From Blasia pusilla (lineage: Eukaryota > Marchantiophyta > Marchantiopsida > Blasiales), in NCBI GenBank assembly GCA_050084515.1, contig CM114275.1, forward strand, positions 15,872,001 through 15,936,000: a stretch of 64,000 nucleotides of DNA, given 5' to 3'. Of the stretch, positions 27,137 to 40,900 are shown piece by piece (the first letter of the stretch is position 1; each line of letters starts with the position of its first letter). Made by a program: the position numbers and the translations under genes. The notes below the pieces were generated by a model that was not told the DNA's origin, searched no databases, and saw only the letters and a list, made by a program, of their open reading frames with translations.

Positions 27137-27700
27137 TCAGCAAATTCTCCGTCTGTACCCTTGGTAGCTCGCCCTCAACTCAACGAAGAACTCAACCACA
27201 GGGTTGAACCTGGGATAAACCCGACTAGATGGTGCAACTGCTCCAGTGCGAGTGACCCCTCCTAAAATATCACTAGTGGAAGAGGAAGTAGCCTCTCCTA
27301 ACTTCTCCTCCTCATCTGGGAACGACTCCGTCCATGACACATAGTATGGGTCATAGTAGAGTCGCCATGCCTCAATCTCCTGGGCATATATGTGGAAGAA
27401 CTCATGATAATCGTCCATGGGGGCCCCTTCTAAATGCTGGAACATACCGTTCCATGCTGTAAACGAGTTGAACTCTGTAGAGTTCCTAGCCCGTTATGAG
27501 TAACACCAACTCCTAAACTCCGCAATGAAGTCGTGTAGCTCTATAGTGCCTACAACACCCGAAAACCTACGCGGTCCTCTACCCTGATCATCCATCTCGT
27601 ACGCCCAAGTGGTAAGACCACTCAATGTGTAGGATGGATCACTAACACACTCCTCTACACGCTCCCCCTCTTCTGAAGATGACATAGAAGGAGATCGAGG
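27137..27700 (-). pseudogene. Gypsy gag N-terminal part, copy 1
   Basis: Two open stretches in one frame (27685-27494 and 27445-27137) are separated by one stop. They include YEMDDQGRGPRRFSG, TIELHDFIAEF, WNGMFQHLEGAPMDDY and a FVELRASYQG segment typical of plant gypsy gag. The same blocks occur in copy 2 at about 58100-57640. The first Met at 27685 is a plausible start, but no upstream evidence decides it. Confidence 0.7.
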
Positions 27701-29700
27701 TGGTCTCTCACGTGGAGACCCTCGAAACCTCGCACCACTCCGGGTAAACCCTCCAAAGGTACTCTCAGGTCCACTACCTCGCCTCTCAAAATCCTGAAAG
27801 GACGTCGTGATGGCCCTCGTGCCCCTCTCACACGATCACTCTCAATCTTGCAAGAAATCTCTCAATCACTAAAACTAAGCATGCGGCACTCAATCTACAC
27901 TCTCTCACTAAGACGTGTGTTGTGCGGCAACAAGCGACGCGATCCGGCAAATTAACTGATCTATGGTCTCATCGACAAACCATCCTCAACTCTGGACATC
28001 CCACATAGGTCTATGTACCCTAAACCCATACATCATTGCTGCTCTCAGCATCCTTATGAAACCTAATATCCCAAATAACTTCCCAATTCCCGGAAATCCC
28101 TCACACGTGCAGGATAAGAGACCAAAATGGATAACCTGACAATAATGTCGATGTCGCTCCTCGGCAACTGGAAATCTTGACCCCAACTCGGTCGTGAAGA
28201 CAACTCCTCCAATCAGCAAGTCGTACTCCTCTCATATTGATGCTGCTCAAACCTCCTCGATGTGCGGTGAAGGTCCAGCGGTCCGGTGCGGCACTAGCGG
28301 CACAGAACGACTACAAACCGCACTACACTCGGCGACATACCCTCCTCAGTCAGCAATTCACATGCTCTGCTCCTTAGTGAAGGAGCGGCTTCGCGATCAA
28401 GATGGTGCAGTGTGGCCACGAGTGGCGCAGCGTGGCAATCGGCAGCACGTTGTGGCTACGGGCGTCACGACACGGTACTCGATCGTCGTCGAGCGGCTAC
28501 CAATCACAACATAGCAGCATGAAATGAAAGCTCAAACACCATAACCCGAGCTCATCTGCTATCACTAGTTGATGACACAACTGCGATGACAGTGGCGGCC
28601 AAAACAAAGTACATGATGGCGGCGCAAGTCAAAGAATCAACGATCGTCGTGGAAGACCCTCCACTCCGTAACGGCGGCAATTACAACCAAGGGTGGACAA
28701 CGGCCGAACACGGCTCTGAGTAGCTCTAGGCGTCGGTGGCGGCCAATGGTGGATGGGGACGGCGGACCGTTGATGGTGACGATTGATGGCGGACCATTGA
28801 CGGTGACTATGACGGTGACGGCCGCTGCCGACGCGGTGGTTGGTTTAGGGTTTGAACAATTTAACCCTAAAAATTGTCTAGCAATGGCAGTTTTGCAAGA
28901 TTGACCATAACTTTTTGCTTCCAACTCCAAATTGCGCACCATTTGTGCACAGCATGCACAGCTTTGCAATCTACGATGCCATTAAAAATTATTTTGAATC
29001 AAACATTCATGTAAAATCTGACGAGGACTGTCGTAAAGCCAAATGTCTCTTTCTCCTACACAAAATTTGGTAGCGCTTCCGCGCTGATTTCTCCCAACAA
29101 AAATGTAAAACTTGTGAGAACACAAATCAGCAAGCTACATAGTGCTCCTGAGAGCATTGGCATGGAGCAATCTGCCCCAATATTCAATTCCTATCAAAAA
29201 TTGGGAAACGCTTCCGCGTGCCACTCTCCCGTACAAAAAATTAGCAAAGCAAAACAGCAAACTCGCACGGCTCTTGCTCCGGTGAGCACTCCCATGAGCC
29301 ATGAAGCAAGGAACACGATCCCCCAACCTGCACCAAACATCGAGCAAACCAGCGAGCTTCCCCATGAAGCTCTTTCACTCACTCATTCTCTCTTTGTAAA
29401 ATAAGATCCAATCTCTCTCACAACACCATAGTTCTAACATGTGTGCACTCTCACATGGCTCTCTCAATGTCAAACCAAATCCACTCTCCTAATGAGAGGC
29501 TTGGGTTACACTCAAAAGACAATGGACCATAACTTTGCCGCCTCGTGCCAAAAGGTTCAACAAAGAGAGAATGAGCTCTCAAGCTCTCTCTCCTTGAGGT
29601 ATACCCCTCCCCTCTCCCACGCTCTCTCCATGGTCACCTATGCTCGCAAGTCACCTCCATGGCTCTTGACCTGATGTAGGAGGTCAAGGGCCATTTACCA
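27701..29700 (-). other. Probable leader and 5' LTR-like region of gypsy copy 1
   Basis: No protein-coding gene is supported here. On the minus strand TAGTGATAGCAGATGAGC, near 28550, vaguely resembles a degenerate tRNA-Met primer site, which would place the 5' LTR to its right. A short inverted repeat (TTGACCT/AGGTCAA) near 29670-29690 could mark an end. 28738-28835 is an imperfect GACGGTGA-type minisatellite. With the 3' LTR lost, the LTR cannot be confirmed by pairing. Confidence 0.3.
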
Positions 29701-29929
29701 AAAATATAAAGTTGATCATATACTCAAAATGGTACTTACCTAAAATAGTAAGTTCCTCAATATGACTCCAAATGAGTTGAAGATGACATACTGAGGCATC
29801 GGGAAACCTAAGAGAGCAAGTTTCCCGGGGCCTCAGTAGGTCATCCTGAACCTCCTGAGGTTGTTCTCCACTACTCGCAAAGGCGCTCTACTAGATCTCA
29901 CCGATCTATCCTAAAAGACGTGACAACTT

Positions 29930-30530
29930 GTGCATGTAGTCGGATAGGAGAGTTGTTGGCTCCTTGATGTTTATCGTGAACAGGAGACGAATGACCAAAA
30001 CCCTACTAGTATTTGGGAGGACCTCAAGAATCTGATTCGAGGGCGCATGGTCTAGACCAACAAATACATGCTCAAACGTTGAGCGTTAGAGGCATTGCGC
30101 CAGAGGCATTGCGCCAAAAAGGTAGCATTTGAGAATATATCTTTGAGTTTTTCCATTCGACTACTCTTGCATATGGATATGGAGGAGACGCACCACGGGA
30201 GATGATGGCGGTCTACCTTGCCCCAAAGCTGATTTGGAACCTTATCAGTTGGATCAGCCACACCCTTAGGAAGCTATAGGGTGCGCCCTTGAGTTTTCCC
30301 GCAACGTGCACCAATGATGCCCAAGATTGCTACAGTTGTTCTTGGTGGAGGTTAGAGTCTAAGTTTTCCGTCACTCGTTGATCAACGGAAGTGCTTTTGT
30401 TATAACCAACTCAAGCACTTTGCACGAGAATGTACCAACCTGAGTGTCTACCACTTCGAAGAGTAGCATGTAGCCGAATGCAGCTACATGTAGGAATATA
30501 GTGGAATTATTTAGGGGGAGTGGGGCATTC
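29930..30530 (+). mobile_element. Decayed gag fragment of another LTR element
   Basis: The plus frame reads SIWEDLKNLIRGR, a typical gag core motif, near 30025. At 30392-30433 it reads CFCYNQLKHFAREC, a zinc knuckle in which the usual CX2C is CXC. Stops and short internal duplications (GAGGCATTGCGCCA, twice near 30089-30115) interrupt it. No protease or polymerase follows; from 30540 the sequence becomes very AT-rich. Confidence 0.6.
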
Positions 30531-31162
30531 TTAAATTTCAATCGAGGAGTGGAATTATTTAGAAGAGTGGAATGCTGTTGCTCTTGTAAGATTGAAGAAA
30601 ATATAAGTTCTATTTAAATTTTGAGATAAAATATGACTATTTTTAAAAATAATCATGTTAATTCATGTTTGATATTTTGGATTTTGGAAAAATAAAAGGA
30701 ATTTGAATGGGAAGGGAAATGTTTTCATTCATTAAAATTAATTAATAATTCAATGTTATTTTGGTGAGAAGGGGAAGAATAGATATTTTTTAAATTTTAT
30801 GGAGGAATGAAATTATTCAGAGAATTGAATTGAATTTATTAAAAAAAATATCTTTTTACTTTAAAAATAAAAAATATAATTAAATTTTGAAATGAAAAAT
30901 ATTTTTGAATTATTAAAAAATCATTTTCGGCAGACATTCAATGTGAATCGCGTCGGCTTACAGTCTTGCTTTCTCGATTGCGGAATGTCATCGAAAGCTT
31001 GACAGGCGTCTACATATCTGTGTGAATCTACACTCACAGCCGTCTGCTTATCTGTATCAATTTTACCTTTCTTCATCTGGTTCTGTAGGTTGTACCAAGG
31101 TGAAGCAATTTTTTGCACAGGGAAGTACCCAGGGACCGCTCACTTCCCTGAGACCATCGCTC
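30531..31162. other. AT-rich spacer and upstream region of the small membrane-protein gene
   Basis: 30540-30920 is AT-rich without genes. The base composition changes at about 30930, and 30930-31162 is the likely promoter and 5' UTR of the following small gene. No specific element can be assigned. Confidence 0.45.
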
Positions 31163-31333
31163 ATGACTCCAACTCGTATTCAGGTGTTCTCCGTCGTTAT
31201 TGGTTTCTCGGCTCTCTCTGGTTGGTATGGCTACATGTTTGGGAAAGAATCGGCCCGGAGGGAGCTGGGGGAAAAAATCATCGATTTACGTAATTTAAAT
31301 GAAAAGCTGCGCAATGGCACCGAGAACAAGTGA
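31163..31333 (+). CDS. Small single-pass membrane protein, 56 aa
   Basis: The ATG at 31163 opens a 56-codon frame ending in TGA at 31331-31333. The N-terminus is short and basic (MTPTRIQ). A hydrophobic stretch at residues 8-27 (VFSVVIGFSALSGWYGYMFG) can span a membrane. A charged, helix-prone tail rich in Arg, Glu, Lys and Leu follows (KESARRELGEKIIDLRNLN). Codon use and GC content resemble the neighbouring host genes rather than the transposon debris. I do not recognise the family by name; the layout resembles small organelle or ER membrane proteins. The frame lies 625 bp upstream of SKI2 on the same strand and looks like an independent transcript. Confidence 0.6.
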   Translation: MTPTRIQVFSVVIGFSALSGWYGYMFGKESARRELGEKIIDLRNLNEKLRNGTENK

Positions 31334-31958
31334 TGCACAGCAAAACTAACCCGAGTTGGAACCTACATGCCTGCGATGATAACGTCGATGTCAGAACTAT
31401 GTTTGGACAATAAGGTTTTTCCTCACACTCCATTCACCCTCTCAATGTCCGTACAATAGTTGGACAATGATCTTCTCAGCATTCTCACGGGATCCTTTCA
31501 CTCTCTAAAGTGCTGAACTACACTTGGGAAATTATCTTTACAGCACTCTCGCTGAACAGTGTCACCATCTAAATGTTCGACCTGTATCCGGATAAGAACC
31601 TCTTCTGAATAGTCCTTGAATCCTTTCTCTCCAAATATGCAACTTCCACTGTGAGCACTCTATTCCACATTTGGCTTGAGTTCTCTCACTCAGTAGATCC
31701 CGACGTGTACATGTAACGTGCGGTTGCCTCATCGATTTAAATCGAAATGTTACCAAGCTGCGCTAAGTAACTGTGACGAAGACAGCTTGGAAGATTCCAG
31801 AAGAGTAAGCAATTATCACAGAAGTTGGCAGTATGCTAGGACATATTAAGGTGCAGAGTCAGGAGAAAATGGGGACGGGGACTTGACGCAGGAAGTGATG
31901 GAGCAAATCGTCAGATCGTGCGGCGTCGGAAAGTTGTGAGCTACTCCAGAAGGGAACA
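31334..31958 (+). promoter_or_regulatory. SKI2 upstream region
   Basis: These 625 bp contain the 3' UTR of the small gene and the SKI2 promoter and 5' UTR. No open frame is credible. A telo-box-like TAGGGTTTT lies just after the SKI2 first exon (about 31976-31984). Confidence 0.45.
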
Positions 31959-34900
31959 ATGGGGCCTCGTATCGGTAGGGTTTTGCTTCCATTTTGTGGA
32001 TTTTTCTCTGTGAAGTCCTGTTCTCACGACGCTTTTGACTCTAGTTGTATGGCGTCTGCAGAGGGCGTGCTTTGAAGTTGTGGTGTTTTGATGCAGGAGG
32101 AGACCTTTCATTTCGGATTGGATGGACAGGCAACTCCGGGCATCTTTGGGTTGAGCCGATAACTCCCGGCTCGCAGGATACTCCTCTCAGCAGCCTTCCC
32201 GATCTCATTTTGGTAAGTTTTGAGGTCTCGGTGTGTCTCATGCTCTGTAAGTGTGACACAACGCTTAACGAGAACCAGTTGATGAACTCAGACATGCGGC
32301 ATGCCATGGATTGACTGGGTCACCAATCCTTCGGTTAGGAAAACTGATTTGCAAAATGTACACCAATAGTAGTCCTCAACTCTTGTCCCTTCATGTGGAT
32401 GTGCAGCCATCTCCCTTACCTCTGGAGACACCAGAGTTGCTACTAAGAAAGATCGAGGAGGAGTATCTTTCTCCATCTCTCGATGGGGAGCTGGACAGTA
32501 TTTCAAATTGTGGAAAAGTTTGGGATTTTGATTGGTATGGAGAAGGTCTATGGCGGCTGGATCCTTCTTTACCACAAGTTGTTGTGGTTCCCGTATATGA
32601 ACCACCTTTCAGACGTACAAACAGGAAGGGAACTAAGCAAGGAGAGGCGAAAGATGACTTTGAAAGTAATGATGGCAATGCCGCAAGCAAGGAAGTCAAG
32701 GATTCTTGGATACCAGGGTACGAGCAGGTACCTCTTCCGAGACATTCTCAAAGAAGGTTCAATGAAGGGAATCACTTCATGTCTGATTGTAGCCTAGGTA
32801 GGAACTTCAGTTAAACCAGATGTCGGAGATCTTGATTAGCATTTGTTCAGTAGGACCCAATTAACTCTCACAGGTCATTTTTTTCATAGAACTCAGAATC
32901 TATCTTTCACATCTTCTTGCTAGAATTATACCATCAGAACCTTAAGAAGTGGTGATCCCTGCAAATTTTACTTTTGTGTTTCGTACTCAGGAGACATTCT
33001 TTCTACCAACTTCATGACCGAGAGTGACTGTGTGACAGATTTCATAGTTTCGTGTTGTGACTGCAGGTTGAAGTTCTCCATTCATCTGAGGCAGCTAATA
33101 ATTCTTCTTCTGTGCTGCGGAGACCTGGCCCTCCAGACCACTTCGTGAAGGGAAGTACAGGGAACCAGCCATTTTTGCCTGGAGGATTTGAGTTCTCGCA
33201 AACTTCAGAGAGATACATTCCCGAAGGAGCAGTGAATGGTGAATGGCTGCGTGAAATCCTCCAAGGGGGCCCCCTCCAGACAGTGCCTCCAGGTCTCAAG
33301 CGTGGTTTAGATTTTGGTGCTCTTGAGGTAAAACGGTTTTTTCTCACATCTGCTAAATTTTAAGTGATCATTTGAGATTGAGTCGACAATTTAGTCTACA
33401 TCATATTTGCTTTCACATATTTGAAAGACGCAAGCAAACATTACAGCCTTGGAAAGATTGGCAAATTTGTTAATGGATTAAATGCAGAGGTCTTTTTTGG
33501 AAGTGGAACTATCGATATTCATCTATGTGTGAAACCAAATATCGGTAAGAAAATAATCGGCAGTTTCAAGAGTTGAAAATCTTTGTTGGGGTGGGGAGTT
33601 CGTCTATAGTTCTGCACCCAGAATTACATGGGCCTTCTTGAGGATCAAAGTCGGGCGATTAAACTTCTCAGTATTATACTTTTTGGATGCAGGCCTTTAC
33701 CCATGAAAGCCAAAAGGACAGGCCTGCTGACATCTCTTATCAAATGGTATGTGAAGTATGGTTGTTTAGGACTATCTGCAAATATACAGCTGTCTACATG
33801 GATGCTGATCGTTTTTGAGTTTCTCATTAGCTCAGATATATCCATATATTACTGAACTTAGACAAGTGTGGTATCCATGTGTGAAATTAGCTCCTGTTTT
33901 TGCCCAAATGTAGCAATTGGCTTGCTGATTATTCAATTCATGACTGTATTCTGAATCATGACTAGTGAAACGGATCAGTGTGGATGGCTGTATCTGCTTA
34001 CCATTAGTTATTGTGTATGTGCTATTTTGTTCATCTGTTTGCAGAAGGGGGGAACTTTAGATTTTGATGATCTTTTCAGCAAGGCTTGGGATGTACAAGA
34101 CGATCTAGAAGAAGGTACTAAATAGTTGAACAGATCATCAACTGAAGAATGATCAATTTCTCCTACCATCTGCATGATGCAACAGGAGACTCGATTGTGG
34201 ATTGCCAAACTCTTTGGGCATGGTTTCCACTAATTTTGCTTTATAGATCTCTAGATGTAACCTCCACTTTGCAAGGGATCATGCAATACTCAATCTGTCA
34301 ACAAGGGATCATGGACATGAAATTTCATGAATTTCATGATAGGCAACTATTTCTGATGTACTTCCAACGTTGTCCTAAGGCTAAGATGTGGTTGTAATTT
34401 CTGGATAAAGAATCATTCTCTCTGTTATTTTATGTGTCCAGTAGTCCTGTGGCTCGTGATCGAGTTGCCCAATGTCAGACTCTGTATAGACCTATGAACA
34501 ATGTATGTAGATGTACAATGTGTATCTCTCATTTCGTCATTTCAGGGGTAGACTTGGAGGAGGTGGCTGCTGTGCAAGAGAAACATACATTAATCGAGCC
34601 TCTCAGTAATCAAGGGCATAACACAATCCTGGAAGACATCTTCTCAGATATGAAGGATGAAATTTTATCGAGTTTGAAAGAAGACGAGAAGAAAAGTACA
34701 AAGAAGGGAGAGGTACATTGGAAATGTATTTTATTAATTGAGCTCAATACACACACGTTTCATAGGCTGTCTACTTGTACCTTCTGACTTTTCCCCTGGG
34801 GATGGTCACTTGTACAGTTCCATGCACGTAGATTCCTGTTCCATACACTTTTGGGTATAGGAATGGAAGAACTGCCTGTGTTCATTTACTACATGTTTTT

Positions 34901-37900
34901 GGTAAATTATTTTGTTCACTTCCGGCTGGATTGATTGTGTGATGTGACATGGTTTATGGGACAACAATTTTAACACCTACTGGAACTTCAGTTGCAAGAG
35001 TTTAAGTAAAGAAAATTCTAAATTATCTTTTGGGTTTGGATATTCTGAGCTGCAAAAGCAAGCACTTTTGATCATCTTAGTAACGAGGAGGTTGGTGCTT
35101 AATCATGATTAGATGAGGTTGCTTTCTAATCATTACCGGTCTTGTTCCCTCTTACCTTCCCAGGTCTGGGCTGTCATGGAAGCAATCCCTGGAATAACTG
35201 AAAGATTCAGTGAACTTGTCCCAGATATGGCAATGACTTTTCCTTTTGAGTTGGACGCTTTCCAGAAGGAGGTAATCCATGTCTTTCATTCACGTGAGCA
35301 GGGTCGTGGGACTGCTCTGTGGTCAATTTTTGTGGTCTGAAGTATTTCTCACTGGAAATATATATGTGACATTTTTTGGGCCTGTAGCTTTTGTAGTTCA
35401 GAATATCTTCTGTTAAAGCTTGCTTGATCTGCTGCAGGCCATCTGTCATCTGGAAAGGAAGGAATCAGTTTTTGTGGCTGCTCATACATCAGCAGGGAAG
35501 ACTGTTGTGGCAGAATATGCATTTGCTCTTGCCTCAAAAGTATGTGACATCTCTCTCTTTCTCTCTCTTTCTCTTGAGCAAGAGCATATGCTGATATTGC
35601 TAAGCTGGTAGCACCAGAATTGTTCAACACATTCAGTAGCCTTGATTCATTGCCCAAAGCTGCTGCACTGGTAAGTAATGTCTATTGGGGATCCCAATCA
35701 GGTAAAGTAGATGGTGTGGTGAAGAGCTTCTTGGTTGACACTTGGAAGCTCCGCGCAAACAGGTTGTTTGGTCAGCACTCACACTATATGAGAGTGTCTC
35801 CCTCCTCTCATATGGTACCTTCTTCACTTGCTTCTCTCTCTACACCCATCCCAGTCTCAAGCACCGTCCAACCAGGGCGCGGGGTCTATGGTCGCAAGGC
35901 TACAACAGGCACTACTTAATGAGTACAGTCTCTTTTGCAACTCAGGGCTTGTTGATGATGAACATCACTACCTCTTCGACTGCACCTTTCACGATCACAT
36001 TAGGCTTGACTTCCCGGATCTCTTTGTTCACCGAGCTCCCAGGGTCCTCCCGTTCATGGCTAGGCAGAATCAGACTCAGATTGCTAAATTCTTGCATAGT
36101 TGTGTGAAGACCAGTGACACTCACCTGGCTCTGAGGACCCTTAGGCCCTCGCTGGTGCTTGCTCTCTCTCCAAAATTGTTGTTAAGTCTCAATACTAAGT
36201 CCCACGGCCCTGTGGGGTCCCCGTGGACAATAAATCTATTCATTCATTCATTCTGACAAGATTCAATTCATTCATTCATTCTCTCTGAGGCCATTCTACT
36301 AGCTGAGTTTGGGGAGGTACCAATGGAGATCCATGCTGTTAAAAATCTGATCACATTTCTCCAACACCTTGAGGATATCTGCGAGGACGATCCCAATCGT
36401 CTATCCGCCAGGGCCTATGTGGTTTCAAAAAGTAGTGCCACCCTTGGGGCTAAAAATTGGTACTACGACTGCACGGAGTGGCTCATGAAATGGGGAATAT
36501 CCATCGGTGACCTGCCTACGGCCACCCACCAGGACCTTGCTGAACAATTACACAACAATTACATTGCCATCAACTGGGGCCGACACCAGCGTCTCTGGGA
36601 AAGCAGGGGGAATTCCTCTCACAAAAATGGTGAAAGAATGAGGCGCTACCACACCCTCATGAACAACTGCAGATCCATGCAGCAAGCCTCCTACATCTCT
36701 GCCCCCATTCCCACTAAGTTACGTCATACATTAGCGAGATTCAGATGTGGCTCTACTGACCTGGAGATTGAGAAAGGAAAATTCTCACAGAAGAAAAGGG
36801 AGGACAGATTATGTAGATTTTGCAAATCGGGGCTTGTTGATGATGAACATCACTACCTCTTCGACTGCACCTTTCAGGATCACATTAGGCTTGACTTCCC
36901 GGATTTCTTTGTTCACCAAGCTCCCAGGGTCCTCCCGTTCATGACTAGGCAGAATCAGACTGGTGCTTGCTCTCTCTCCAAAATTGTTGTTAAGTCTCAA
37001 TACTAAGTCCCATGGCCGTGTGGGGTCCCCGTGGACAATAAACTATTCATTCATTCATTCTCTCTCAGCATGTAAATTTAGCTAGTATGCCCCAGTCTTC
37101 TTTCTGACATAACATATTTTGGTTTTACATCAAACTCTCAGACAGTTTTTTGACATTTTGAAAGTAGATTGTAGTAAGAGGAGCAATTACCTTGTGCGGA
37201 TTTGGATTTATTTTATTCACGATTTGAATTTTTTTGCAGCATTGCACGAGGGCAGTTTACACTTCTCCTATCAAAACAATCAGCAATCAAAAGTTTCGAG
37301 ATTTCAGTGACAAGTTTGACGTAGGTCTCTTGACTGGGGATGTGAGTCTACGACCAGAGGCGTCTTGTCTTATCATGACAACAGAAATTCTGCGGTCCAT
37401 GCTCTACAAAGGAGCTGATATTGTTCGTGACATTGAGTGGGTAAGCATTGGTAACTCTGAAGATTTTAAAATGTATCCCCTCAAGTTTCTCATTGAGACT
37501 GCTTTGAGAGGTTCTGATATTTGAACTACATAAGTATTGCTGTTGAAGTGGATGGATTTGACTTGTCCTCCTCATCGTGGTGGATGACTACTGGTAAAAA
37601 ATCTAGATAGTAAGAGTTGGTTAACTGGAGCATGTGCTATTGTTACTCTTGATTTGGCTCAGGTTATATTTGATGAAGTGCACTATGTCAATGATGTGGA
37701 GAGAGGTGTTGTGTGGGAGGAGGTTATTATCATGCTGCCAGAACATGTGAATATGGTGCTCTTGTCTGCCACGGTATGTGCATTGTTTTTTTCTTTCTTC
37801 ACTCTCCTTCCTCTTTCAAAAGTGTGCTTCTTGACATTTTCAAATTATAAGTTCAGGACATGAAAATGAAATCCAAACGCCTGGCGAAGACGTCATACTC

Positions 37901-40900
37901 AGCAAGAATATATATGCCAAGTAGACCATCATATGGCTAACTGCTACATTGGATGACACCAGGTACCCAATAAGTTTGAGTTTGCAGATTGGATTGGAAG
38001 GACTAAACGCAAGAAAATTTATGTCACCGGGTATGCTTCATCACCAGTTCATCAAAGTGACTGGTGTTATCCACATTTTACAGTTTGGTGTTGAATGAAC
38101 TTTCCTACTATCAGAGGACCTGTGGAATTGGAAAGAATGTAAAATTCAGCTGTGTTTCTCATGAAGGTAGAGAGGTGCCAGACATTTTGTTTGTTAGGCG
38201 GCTCTACAGTTGTTTTCTGTTGACCTAATTTCACCTCAAGCCTTTAGTAAATGATTGTGACCAAAATTATTGAGTGTACTGCTGCTGATTGTATCCTTCG
38301 AGACTCCAAGATTTGTCAGGGTTGAGTTAGGCTTCATTCATGTCATCTACTGTTGGACGGAACTGCACAACACACTTAGCACACAAATGAACACAGTCAA
38401 TGTCTAACATATATTATAATGAGCAAATGCTACAAGACAAAATGGTAACACTAAAGGATTCTCCAACCAGTTCCCTTTGCTTTTAGGCTTAAAAACTTGA
38501 ATTTCATTAATGGAGTGAGTTATAATTAGAATTTGAAGAGTTGGAAAGTGGATTTAATCAATTTAAGATTGGAGAATTTGGAAAGTGGGAAGGTAATCGT
38601 TTTTATGGTGTGAAAGACAGACATGTGACTCATACCAAACGAGCTATCAGAAGTCAGTGAGATTTTGCTTATCTGTTGTGTGCTTGGCCATCAGAACTAC
38701 AAGGAGGCCGGTCCCCTTAGAGCACTGCTTATACTATTCGGGGGAACTTTACAAGATTTGTAGCATGGAGAACTTTCTACCGCAAGGAGTCAAGGAGGCT
38801 CGAGATGCTCACCATGTAAAAACTGCTCCTAAGATTCAAGGGGGCGCTGTCCAAGGTCGAGGACCAGGTGCCCATGGTCGAGGTGGGGGATCTGGAAGAA
38901 GCAATCAGAATCATAGCCAGAAAACTTTTGCAGGGAAGGCAGGGAATCAAAGTGGAGGTGGTGGGCGAGGTGGTAGTGGTGCATGGCGGTCAGAAACATC
39001 TCAGTGGTACTCCTTTGTCAACTATCTTCTGAAGAAAGGATTGCTACCTGTATGTATACCTTGCTTAACCTCTCATTTTGGCTTTGATTGCATCTATCAA
39101 GACATCCAATTGTGTTAACATGCATGTATTTTTCATCATTTGGAGTTTGCCTTTGATGGTGATATTCTGCACAAACACTTCATAAGCACTTCAACTTCTC
39201 CTACTCTACACCTATGCATCCCTATGTCAAGCAAAGTGCGCCTCCAACTTGGTGACATTATGTGATTCATGAGATGGAATTCTAATGATGGTTCTGTTTG
39301 GCATGATTTTCACCAGGTGGTTGTGTTTTGCTTCTCAAAGGTGCGTTGTGATCAATCAGCTGATAGCTTGACAGCGACTGATTTAACCACGGGTTCTGAA
39401 AAGAGTCAGATCAGGGTTTTTTGTGACACAGCATTTTCTCGACTCAAAGGGTCTGATCGGCGTCTTCCTCAGGTGCACTAGGCCCTACTTTCCAAATCAT
39501 ATATGACAATCTCATCGTCAGCTTTGTATAATATCAGAGTTGCTGATGCTAATATGGTGTTTTCTGATGATGAGCTGTGATTGGCTTGTTGCGTGTCCAA
39601 TTATAATGTGAAAGAAAATAGCCACACTGAACTATATGTAACACTGGAGAAATAAATATTCATCATCGAATGTGAGGATCAGTGCAATTGGGTGTCTTTT
39701 TGTTTAGATCAGAAATAAAAAGACACCAAATGCTTGTTTTTGTGCTTTTTCTGCCCTTTCTGATAACTTTCTAACTCCAAGAGGTCCACATCATATTTCG
39801 TAGTTTGAATGATAATTTTTTTATCCGTGCTGGCTAGGATGTAGAAATTTTCAGATGACTGATGTCTTAGTGGTTCTGTTGACATCTCTTTAGGTTGCAA
39901 GAGTGGAAGATTTACTCCGCAGGGGTATAGGTGTTCACCATGCTGGCCTTCTCCCAATCGTTAAGGAGGTTGTGGAAATGCTTTTTTGTCGTGGTGTTAT
40001 CAAGGTTCAGTCCTACTTCTACCTTTTGTCATCAGATTAGTATTAGCCTGCATGATCGGGCTGAAGTTGCATGATGGGAGTGCTGGCGGAGGGTTGTTCC
40101 AGCCAATATCATCCTTTCCTTCTAAACTTCTTGGAGACGAGTTTTGAGATTTTTTCTTGGTTCATAAGTTCAACTGACAACTTCCTTATTTTTGACACTC
40201 AGCTCAGTTCAAAAGTTTGTTGTTAACTACAGGTTCTTTTCTCAACAGAAACGTTCGCCATGGGAGTGAATGCTCCAGCTAGAACGGTATGATTCTTTGT
40301 TTTCAGGGCATGTGTTCATTATGCTTTTTTAGTTCTGTCCTTGTTTTGTTGTCTTTAGGGTTGACACAGTTTACATTCTGTTTTATCATTACAAAGGTGG
40401 TTGATCCCCCCCTCCTCTCTTTCAATTGTCCCTTGTGTTGAAAATGAACTCACTCTTTCCCTCAAAAGCCTGATCACATTGCTTCAGCACCTTGAGGCTA
40501 ATAGTGATGACAGCCCTAATCACCTAAACTCCCCATTTTTTTCACCTGAAGAAGGCACCATATGAGAGGAGGGAGACACTCTGATATGTGTGAGTGCTGA
40601 CCATGCAAAGTGTAGGTATGGAGATCAAAGTGTCAACTAGGAAGCTCTTTTCAACACTATTTACTTTCCCAATACACGTTACTTACCAGTGCAGCAGCTT
40701 TGTGCAGTGCATCTAGGCTGCTGAATTTGTTGAACAATTCTAGCGCTACCAGGTTAGCAATATCAGCATATGCTGTTGCTCTATTTATTATGAGTTTTAT
40801 GTCGGAGACCAGGTAGTAACCAGAGGTTCATCCCCATCATCACACAAGGTGCAGGAGTTTAGTGGTGTTACCATCCTGCTCAACAGACTTAGAGTTAGAG

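Larger units (their letters stand above)
23429..27700 (-). mobile_element. Gypsy copy 1 (methyltransferase family), truncated at start of RT
   Basis: Reading leftwards it contains gag (from about 27685), a CCHC knuckle (26606-26565), a spacer, a degenerate protease (around 25580), a DNMT3-like methyltransferase (about 24950-23850), an in-frame TAG at 23629-23627, and the first 45 residues of the reverse-transcriptase region. Homology then stops abruptly at about 23428. The polymerase, RNase H, integrase and 3' LTR are missing. Several frameshifts and stops are present. Order and sequence match copies 2 and 3. Confidence 0.85.

Noticed and set aside
27986-28219. A 77-codon minus-strand frame as a gene
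   Set aside because: It lies in the probable leader of gypsy copy 1, has no counterpart in copies 2 or 3 and shows no motif.
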